Shown here: piece by piece, positions 56,901 to 64,000 of the stretch
How positions within the stretch are numbered: the first letter of the stretch is position 1
Layout: every line of letters begins with the position of its first letter
NCBI GenBank assembly: GCA_036852015.1
Contig: JAANDG010000089.1
Span: 1-64,000, forward strand
From: Pelodera strongyloides
Lineage: Eukaryota; Nematoda; Chromadorea; Rhabditida; Rhabditidae
Reading direction: 5' to 3'
DNA: 64,000 bases
The notes under the pieces: model-generated
Seen by the model: the letters and a program-made list of their open reading frames with translations, nothing else
Databases searched by the model: none
What the model was told of the DNA's origin: nothing
Position numbers and translations under genes: made by a program

Positions 56901-59710
56901 TCTAACCACAAGCAAGCATTATGAATATTGAATGTTGAATAAAGTATTTATGGTAATAAACGAAAACTCGTGATAGAGGTGGCAGGTGGCACTTGGTCAT
57001 GGTGACATCCAGTAACAGAAATATGTTTTTTTTATGAAAATGGAGTTATATCAGGTATCAGGCAAAATTGCCAAAATACTCACCCAACATTTCTCCGTTT
57101 TTCGTGAAAAATAAAGTCCTTTCGACTAAATTGAGACCACATCCAACTACGTCATCTGTTCCGAATGTTGGTCCATATGGCACTCCTTGGGCTAAAAAGG
57201 GAATAATAAATGAATATACATAACGATCATATAAAAATCCCCCGCCGTCAACGCATTTACAACGTGAAGCGAAATACCGGCCGGTTTTTGAAACACATCG
57301 AGTAGACCAGCACTGAATAAATTAGAATAAAAAAAAAACGAGCTAAATTCGAGCAAATTAGCATAAGTACGTAAGAATTCAGTTGTCCACGATGCGTTTC
57401 AAAAAAAGGCCGGTATTTCGCTTTAAAACAGAGATGAATGTAAGTGTAACATTAACATACATACTCTCGAGGTCTGACATTCCAATACAAACAGTGATAA
57501 TCAGTATCAGACTATCAGAGTAGTAGTCATTCGGCTAATAGCCTAACCAAAGATGTAGATGATCCACCATTCTCACTAATCTAATTACCCTTAGAGCACG
57601 ACATAAGTATGAATGAATGCGCGCAATGCGACTGACTGGTAAACTAAAATACAAAGGGAACGTACTTGGTTATTACGCTTACGGACACGGATTCTCTTCA
57701 TTCCGTATATATGCACTATATGAAAACCAAACTGCATATTGCAAAGAAAAACGTGCGGCTGCGTTGCTTAAGCGGCTGCGTCAACGTCTTTGAATGTGAA
57801 GCGGAACTACCGGGAAAACGAATAAAGAAAAACAAAAAATACTTACGATTGGCAGAGAAGAAATGACCATCGTCACCATGGTATCCGTAGGAATTTGGAT
57901 CCCAACCTAAAACTAGTTTTCAAATAAATAGTCTTTATAAATTTTGGGTGGTCTAGGTCGGTCATAAGGTCATGGCCCGTTAGCTGCACAAAATATTTCT
58001 TTAAATCAAAACACCACAAACGAATTTAAGCGTAACGGTAACTCATCACTTTAGGGAGAGCCGGAGAGCACATATAAAGGTTTCAACTATGGAAATTAAA
58101 TATACAAAACGTGTCTCCGAGCCGCAGTCCCGCAGTCTTCCAACGCATATCCCACAAATAAGACAACGATCCAATTTAAACCATGGATATATAAAAAAAA
58201 ACCGCTTACCAGGCAATCGTTCCAGCTGTACAGATTTATCACTCAGACCAATACCCATACATCCATTGTGAACATTTTTGACCTGCACCTAAAGAAATAA
58301 TATATTCAATAAATAATAAAAAATATACGAGACGACAATAACAACGCACCATGCACCATACATAGGCATAAAGGAAAACAATAAAGGATATAATAAAAGT
58401 TAGCAAATATGCGAGAAATAGCGTCACCTCGAAATAAAAGATTCCACAAAACGGAGGAATGGAAAAGTTGGCACGGACACTAGCGGCTTCCTTTGGTTGT
58501 TTTCCGGGTCCTAAAGTAGGTAATGCATCGAAAATAAATAACAAATACGTGGTAGCGATTTGAACGATGCGACACAAAATTCAAAGATCAAATTGTTCTT
58601 TGGTATAACACATCAATTCCTAGGTTAGAAGTTAGAACATTCATGACTGATTGCTAACCTGACATATCAAAAATCAAACTGTAAAGTCCGAATACAATCG
58701 TACAATCGTACAATCTCCTAACTCGAAGTATGCTATTAGTTACGCAAAAAGTATACTCGGGAACAATAAATGGACTTTCTTTCGTTCCTTTCTTTGAAAT
58801 AGTTTGAAAGATTGGAAGGGGCATGTAAAATAGTGTTTTATTCATATTGCTAAATTCTACAATAGGAATAGTTCGGCATGATGGCATGACACAACTTACA
58901 CGACAAGTTAACCGTACTAGTACTATGGTATGCCGATCCCCAATAAGCAGTAGTAAGTATTATACAAATTTTATTGATCTTTGATCTTACCAGTATAGAT
59001 AACTCGAAGTCCACCATTCGTGACCTCGAGAACTTGAGATTTATCCGTTTTACTCAGAGAAGTGGGAAGAGGAAATTTCTGCAAATCAAATATGATTCAA
59101 GCTTAGGAGGGAATAATACATGACATACTCAAAGATGTAAAATTAATAAATAAGGCGAGAGTGCAAGGTTGGAATGGTAATGGTATAGATCATACCATAA
59201 GCCCGTCGGCGAACTATCAGATGAATGAAACAACCTACACCTTTCAAAGAAGCATAAGTGTAAGTGCCAAATATTAGGAACGTATATGATAAATATGATG
59301 AGTTTCGTTGGTCAGCTCCGGATTTTCCGGTGCGATTTATGCCCTGGTGTATAGAGTAAAGCTAAAGCACAAACCGTAGAATCACATAACGGGTATAGCA
59401 TTCGTACACGTTGTTGGCCAGCGGCTACATCAGCGTTGTACTCCTGAAAAGGATTGTAAGAATAATCAGAGCAGAATACTAAACCACATATACACTTACA
59501 AGGCTTACAAATGGTTGGTGTGCATAGTGTATATTAAAGAACACTGAATATTTCTCCAGATGAAGGTTTGAAGTAGACGACAAAGTTACTGCGCAATATT
59601 ATTACTCTTGTAGAGCTACTCACTGAAGTAGCAGGGCGGAAATGACATAAACGTACCGATGCTAATTGTTCAAAATCCTCATGCCGAAGACTCGACACAT
59701 CGGTAGCCAT
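50980..59710 (-). CDS. RANBP9: Ran-binding protein 9/10 (RanBPM) homologue, CTLH/GID E3 ligase scaffold
   Basis: RanBPM-type proteins scaffold the CTLH (GID) ubiquitin ligase; the SPRY domain recruits partners and LisH-CTLH-CRA mediates assembly. Exons: 59710-59657, 59443-59375, 59078-58991, 58510-58428, 58288-58210, 57906-57847, 57191-57084, 56379-56252, 56022-55949, 55553-55441, 55188-55097, 54708-54649, 54220-54112, 53863-53788, 53387-53260, 52895-52807, 52491-52411, 52062-51951, 51619-51534, 51222-50980; 643 residues, all phases consistent. SPRY (~75-220) is clear: [74 protein letters not shown] and [10 protein letters not shown]. Weak LisH ~249-280 ([20 protein letters not shown]). CTLH ~286-336 ([32 protein letters not shown]). 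A Ser/Arg linker, then CRA-like helices from ~470. The last ~80 residues are polar and charged. A TTCCAG acceptor lies 4 bases before the ATG. It belongs to the RanBP9/10 type; 9 against 10 cannot be separated. Confidence 0.92.
53080..53249. mobile_element. TTAA MITE copy 5 (170 bp)
   Basis: TTAAAGCGAATTACCGGC at the left, the inverse of CCGGTATTTCGCTTTAA at the right. It lies in the RanBPM intron after exon 53387-53260, beginning only about 10 bases inside the donor (GTGCGTCGTT then the MITE), so the end of the intronic donor region is formed by the element. Confidence 0.88.
56440..56520 (+). repeat. pair of perfect short hairpins in a RanBPM intron
   Basis: GAAGAGCCCTACGGGCTCTTC (56450-56470) is a 9 bp stem with a TAC loop. 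AATCGGCCTTCGGCCGATT (56483-56501) is an 8 bp stem around TTC, followed by a TGTTTCCCTATTTT tail. Two perfect GC hairpins 12 bases apart with a T-rich tail look like small-RNA or terminator folds, but in a eukaryotic intron they are unexplained. They lie upstream of the tRNA-like sequence at 56679, and both may belong to one mobile element. Confidence 0.6.
56679..56761 (+). tRNA. tRNA-like sequence with intact A and B boxes, probably not functional
   Basis: TAGCTCAGCAGG (56686-56697) matches the A box with a good D stem (GCTC/GAGC). GGTTCGAATCC (56740-56750) is a perfect B box in a good T stem (GTGGG/CCCGC). The acceptor stem pairs at only about three of seven positions (GCTAGCA against CAGCGGC), and the anticodon stem does not form around the GTG-containing loop. 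About ten extra bases (TGCTGCTG) precede the T arm. It is antisense to RanBPM in an intron and is best taken as a SINE head or tRNA pseudogene. Confidence 0.5.
57264..57426. mobile_element. TTAA MITE copy 6 (~163 bp)
   Basis: Inverted ends GAAGCGAAATACCGGCC and GGCCGGTATTTCGCTTTAA. The left TTAA has decayed to GTGA, so this looks like an older copy. Inner GAGCTAAATTCGAGCAAATT words match the body of copies 2 and 3. It lies in the RanBPM intron between exons 57906-57847 and 57191-57084. Confidence 0.82.
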
Positions 59711-59716
59711 GTGACT
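59711..59716 (-). other. splice acceptor 4 bases before the RanBPM start codon
   Basis: On the minus strand ACTTCCAG is followed by TCAC and the ATG. Such a short distance from acceptor to start codon is typical of spliced-leader trans-splicing; a 5' UTR intron is the alternative. Confidence 0.5.
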
Positions 59717-60370
59717 GGAAGTATCATGATATCGATCGAAAAATAGCAACAAAAATCTGTCTTTTGATAGAGTTGAACTCTACCGACAGTTCACATAAAT
59801 TAACACTGATGCCCTACGCAGACGGAGCACACATTCGAAAACAAAAAACGTTAAGTTCATATTGTGATGTGAAACATAAAACACATGACCGACCGACAAA
59901 AATGAATCTGCGGCGAACGGCCATGAAAAAGTAAGTAAAAATCATCAAGCAAAACCAAAACAAAATGCAAGCTAATCACGTACTAAATTTATACTAAACG
60001 CGCGCGATTGCAAAACGCAACGCGTAGGCTACGGTAGATAACGCAGCACATTGTAAATTTATAAGAAACCACCAAGACGTGGTAATCAAAGAGCATATAG
60101 CTCTAACATCATTTTAAATAAATTATATTATAAGAAATAATGAAAGTCAATGCTAGAAGAAAAATAGCAAGCAAAAGGCCTTCTCGCAAGCTAAAAGTTC
60201 GATTTTTTAGTATCGATCTAAGTTTGATCCGGCAACCCTAATCGATCAATAGTCGCAAATATATTTATTTACTCGGGCTGTTTGTTTAGTTTCGTTTGTA
60301 GCTTTTTTATTGTAACTGGTATTTTATTATTGTTATTTTTACCCTATTTATTGTAGAATTAAGATGTATA
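59717..60370. other. divergent intergenic region
   Basis: Between the minus-strand RanBPM and the plus-strand gene. AT-rich, with a CGCGCGATTGCAAAACGC word near 60000 and T-rich runs near 60290-60350. It probably carries both promoters, but no element can be assigned. Confidence 0.4.
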
Positions 60371-60371
60371 A

Positions 60372-60708
60372 GGGGCGTCGTGGCTCACTGGCAAAGTTCT
60401 CGTCTCTCACCCATACGACCCGGGTTCGAATCCCGCCCAGTGCTACAATATTGCAAACATGCCACGGCGTCGGGAATAAAGTTAAGGCGCTCCCCTTGCC
60501 TAGCCTTAGGACGGACCTTTCGCTCTGTATTATCTTCTGTGCCGTCTTCTACCGTCTACTTCACTCTATGGGACACATCGGCTAAGAGACACCGCCTTGG
60601 ATTGGAACTAAAAATGAAGATCCCCGACTTCGAGAGCAAACGGGACCCTGGATTCTACATGCTTAAGTCTATGTGTGATGATTGTATGTCTGAATAAAGT
60701 GGTATTCA
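60372..60708 (+). mobile_element. tRNA-derived SINE, type A, copy 2
   Basis: Matches copy 1 at 43461 across the tRNA-like head (GGGGCGTCGTGGCTCACTGG, GGTTCGAATCC), the body (CCACGGCGTCGGGAATAAAG) and the end (CTGAATAAAGTGGTATTCA). It is ~30 bases shorter in a variable C/T-rich stretch near 60525-60570 and lacks an A-tail. It ends 17 bases before the ATG of the plus-strand gene. The long overlapping frames (60364-60697) are repeated in copy 1 only as SINE translation and are not a gene. Confidence 0.88.
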
Positions 60709-60719
60709 CATTTATACAA

Positions 60720-60725
60720 TTTCAG
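60720..60725 (+). other. splice acceptor directly abutting a start codon
   Basis: AATTTCAG is followed with no gap by the ATG of the plus-strand gene. This fits a trans-splice acceptor or a 5' UTR intron whose upstream exon could lie within or before the SINE. Confidence 0.5.
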
Positions 60726-63700
60726 ATGTCGCGGCGAACAAAGCTTAATGGAATCGAGCCGTTTCATGCACGGCCGGCAACTTTTTACTCATATAATCGA
60801 GGACGTGGACATAGCAAGAATCGACGGTATGTTTGCTGTTCTTCGATCGAAATTACGGTAGTGATTCGAGGATCCTTTTGGAAGCGCTGGATTTCGTCGA
60901 GTTGATTGACCTGGCAGATTGGAACCTTGCATTGACGCTGGATAAATTAGTATTATACGGCTTCTCTGAAACATTTCTATTATTCGTGATGTGTTGCTTG
61001 TATTCACGGATATCAAACTTCTTGCTATGTCTTCCGGCTCTTCAGTGTGCTTTATTTTGCACTTTTTTGTGAGTAACTCCCACTCTTGGGACCCGGTACG
61101 CAAAAATAGCACATATGACAGCTCTTAGTATATATATATATATATATATATAATGAAGTGAACATCTGGCTTACTTATTCTATTTTCTTTGCAGATTTCC
61201 GAAGTCGGGACATTCATCTTTCAAAACTCTCTACGATGGCTTACGAAGTAAGTACCAATCTTCTAAAGTGTTCGTTCGTATTTCATTCCATAATTCGCCA
61301 TTATTCGCTGTCGAAGCCTCTAGCGCAATTTGAAAGTAATGATGTTAATTTTGGTGAGTTCGTACGGAAATAAGATGAAACTTCATGATGTCTACGTACC
61401 TATCTCTCCTTTGCTTAAATGATTGGTACAAGCATAAGTGGTTCGCCAGTTCAATTTTCGTCTATTTTCAGCGAAATCGGATCGGAAAAGTGCGTTTCGC
61501 AGAGATTCTGGTCCCAGTTCTGAGGAAGACGAATGGCCCAGGAGAGGTACTTTTTAGAAGTTCTTATCGCATTTACTATATATGTAAGTTGTGAGGCTCA
61601 TACTCAAAGTCCTGCTTTATCTCTTGAGGCCGTGAATTGATTACTCTACCATAATAAGTTAGCGTGGCGGAACCGTACATATATATTTGTATCAAATACA
61701 AAATGGAAGTGGTTCCTGTGTTAGAAAAGTGGGAAAAGAGAAGGCTTTTCAAAGATTCAACATTCTTCTTTCAGATCGAAGTGCTGTTGTTGGCCGTCGA
61801 CCGGGATGGGTAAGCTTCTAATTTATTTCATTTATTTGTGTATCTTTGATTAAACCAATGTTTTTTTTTGTAATTTTCATTCCTTTTGTTGTTTTATTTT
61901 AAGTTTTTGGAGTTGTACAGTTGTAGTTAAGCCATTCTCCTTATAGTTCTCTATTGGTACCTACAATGGTTACCGCATTCGCATTGCTCGTGACTCGTGA
62001 CAACACAAAGAAAAAACGTAACGTAAAGACACCTACCTACCCCTGCATTAGTTGTAATTATGTAATTGTTTATAGGAAGTAGACCAGCTGGTTTCTGACT
62101 CAGACGAAGAAGACAATCAAGGTGGGAGAAGTCGAAATAGAACAAAGAACACTGCTCTCATTAATCGATTTCTTGGGTACGTTATTTAGATTGTGGTTTG
62201 ATATGCTATTTGTATACATGTTACTTACCTTACGTGTATAAGTGTATACTTTTTTGCGACATTGGGGGATTCTCGTGCCACGGCCTTTTATTTTAGACTT
62301 GTTTCATTTGATTTTACATTTTTTACAATAATTGCAATAGCAATATTACAATCCATTGTTAGCGCGATAGCGCTAGCATAGTTTGGGTGGGTTACATCAG
62401 AGAGCCCTTTTTTATAAATATGTTTATTTTTCCATTTCTAGCAAGAAAAACGCTCGCACACATAGTCATGATGACGAAGAGTTGTACGAACTACTTAAAC
62501 AGCACAAGGTTTGTTGGTATTTGGTATTTAATTGGGTATGCGATAATTTTCGACGCAGGTAAATTGGCTGCGTACTGACGTAAATATTGATCGCTCATCA
62601 TCGTTTTATTATAGTGTTTCTGAACGAGAACGAGCCTTTTTAAGTTGCTCCATTTTTTTATTTAGCATCGTTTGAATGCTATCGAGAGAAGTATTCGAGA
62701 GGCGACCGAGTTGAGAGAGCGCGGGTGGCAGGATACAGTGCGTTTTTTTGGAAAGTGAATAGCATTTGTTCTTTGCGGATTTGAGTCTCTATATATTCAT
62801 ATATAACATTGCATTTAACTTTTTGATGGTTGCCTGTATTCGATTGTGTGTGTACTGGTCGTTAGTATTCACACTTTATTCAAGTCTGAGTTATTGTGTC
62901 AGTGTCAGTTCGGTGTAGTGTTTATCTCACAGCATGCTAGGTAAGGTTAGTAGTAGTTAATATGTGTTATACGGACCGAAGATCCTTATGCGGTCGTGCT
63001 GTTCTCTGCATTCTCTAGGGATCCGTTTTGTTTAAGTTCACTCGTCGCCGCAGATCTATTTCTTTAGTTTTAGCGATAATAACTGATGGTGTTTAGGTCC
63101 GTGAATTGCGTGCAGTGCAAGCGGAAACGGAACAGAAAGTATTTGATTTGGAAGAACAAGTTCAGTCTAGTGAGGGGAGAGGCACTTGCCGCTCTGGAAC
63201 ACGATCACAGCAGTGGAGAGAGTAGGTTCCCATTATATACTCATAACATTTTATACTTGGATACCCTTATTCCTTCGATACTTGTATTCATAACTTGGGG
63301 TTCTTACGGTAGCTTTTGTGTTTCTTCGTTTCTTGTGTTTGTGTCTGGACGTTTTAGTTTTGTATTTTCGTAATACGTTTTTGAACTCTGCCTCCTTTTT
63401 TATTCATCATTGGATATTAGATTGCTTTTTGCTTCTATTCCGTGGTGTATAAGTATATATCATGTGCATTGCTTGTGCTAATGCAGTAGTCGCTCTAGTT
63501 TAGTTTACACGTTTTCGAGTAGGCATGATAATGAATTTGTAACCTTACCTAAGATAAGGGATCTGCCTAGTCTGTCTTGATTGGTTTCGAAGAACGGCCA
63601 GAACGGGTATATTGTTGCTGTGTAGAGGCATATGTGATCACTTTGTCAGCCGCTTTTTAATCTTTTCATTTTCATTTTCCAGGAGAGTCCCGGCGACATC

Positions 63701-63951
63701 ACAGCAACGTGACGACATGAGCGACTGCGGACGAGCGAATAATCATAGGGTTCGTTGCTAGTCCTTTTTTATTTTTGTTGCTGTTATAATTCAGATAGTT
63801 ATTGTTTTTTTCGCAAGCCATAGAACAATTTATATGTGTTTCCTTTTCCTGTAGTCTGTTGGTCACTCAGTTATTTTCCAGCTTCGCCATGGCCCGGGAA
63901 ACTTTGTAAGTGAAGATGTTGGTGTATTACCACAGAGGGGACACGATCTTG
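60726..63951 (+). CDS. 5' part of an unrecognised Arg/Ser/acidic coiled-coil protein gene
   Basis: I do not recognise the family. Exons: 60726-60826, 61195-61247, 61472-61546, 61775-61809, 62076-62176, 62442-62508, 62666-62737, 63097-63221, 63683-63749, 63882-63951, continuing beyond the window; 255 residues so far with consistent phases and TTTCAG, TTGCAG, TTATAG or TTTCCAG acceptors. The N-terminus (MSRRTKLNGIEPFHARP) is basic with an RGRG motif. Two acidic serine clusters follow (SGPSSEEDEW, ~65-73; SDSDEEDNQGG, ~95-105) that look like CK2 sites. Residues ~130-190 are strongly helical and heptad-like (DDEELYELLKQHKHRLNAIE, ELRAVQAETEQKVFDLEEQV), predicting a coiled coil. A Gln/Arg/Ser stretch comes after it. 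A nuclear or RNP role is a guess. A TTTCAG acceptor directly abuts the ATG. Exon 63882-63951 could instead be split by a ~30-base intron, which seems too short. Confidence 0.75.
61129..61152. repeat. (TA)n microsatellite
   Basis: Twelve TA units in the first intron of the plus-strand gene. Confidence 0.9.
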
Positions 63952-64000
63952 GTAAATATTTTATAGTTATTTTAGTTACGCCTTGCAACCATCATTTATC

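Overview
This is nuclear DNA of a eukaryote, most probably an invertebrate animal and best matching a nematode. All readable genes are split into many short exons. Introns begin GTAAG/GTTAG/GTGAG and end in a short T-rich acceptor (TTTCAG, TTTTAG, TTTGCAG) with no long polypyrimidine tract. Three start codons sit 0-15 bases behind an acceptor of this kind, as expected for spliced-leader trans-splicing. The species cannot be named from the sequence. I recognise no bacterial, organellar or CRISPR features. Gene models were built by hand by joining exons whose splice phases agree; exon ends are in the evidence fields.

Layout. (1) 1-8.1 kb: AT-rich, no gene that I can support; a GC-rich patch, a 45-50 bp tandem repeat, a degenerate ~150 bp repeat and a GA microsatellite. 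(2) 8.1-17.84 kb, minus strand: a 28-exon gene for an unrecognised 898-residue low-complexity protein (helical N-terminus, coiled coil, a long Pro/Ser/Val/Thr region made of consecutive phase-0 exons, a Gln/Gly segment and an acidic/basic C-terminus). Its introns carry a near-perfect 171 bp palindrome, a tRNA-derived SINE with an 18 bp tandem tail, a GC-rich palindrome cluster and a duplicated splice donor. (3) 17.9-25.7 kb: mostly non-coding, with one plausible small three-exon gene (20.99-22.07 kb, minus) and some weak candidate exons. (4) 25.73-36.55 kb: a ~10.8 kb satellite of ~62 bp monomers, each holding two palindromes, organised into ~260 bp four-monomer higher-order repeats. It is interrupted at 34.15-34.71 kb by a fold-back insertion carrying a tRNA-like sequence. 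(5) 36.6-40.9 kb: mostly non-coding, with a microsatellite, a MITE and one possible secreted-peptide ORF. (6) 40.90-49.78 kb, minus: tRNA-dihydrouridine synthase 2 (DUS2), 14 exons, with introns loaded with TTAA-flanked MITEs, a SINE and a LINE fragment. (7) 50.98-59.71 kb, minus: a RanBP9/RanBP10 (RanBPM) homologue, 20 exons, SPRY-LisH-CTLH-CRA, the scaffold of the CTLH/GID E3 ligase; two further MITEs and a hairpin/tRNA-like cluster lie in its introns. (8) 60.73 kb to the window end, plus: the 5' part of an unrecognised Arg/Ser/acidic coiled-coil protein gene whose start codon lies just downstream of a second copy of the SINE.

The genes do not form an obvious pathway. DUS2 acts in tRNA modification and RanBPM in ubiquitin-ligase assembly; their spacing (~1.2 kb, same strand) suggests separate promoters rather than a tight nematode operon. 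RanBPM and the plus-strand gene are divergent across ~1 kb. The most unusual parts are the dual-palindrome satellite with its insertion and the exon-module gene.
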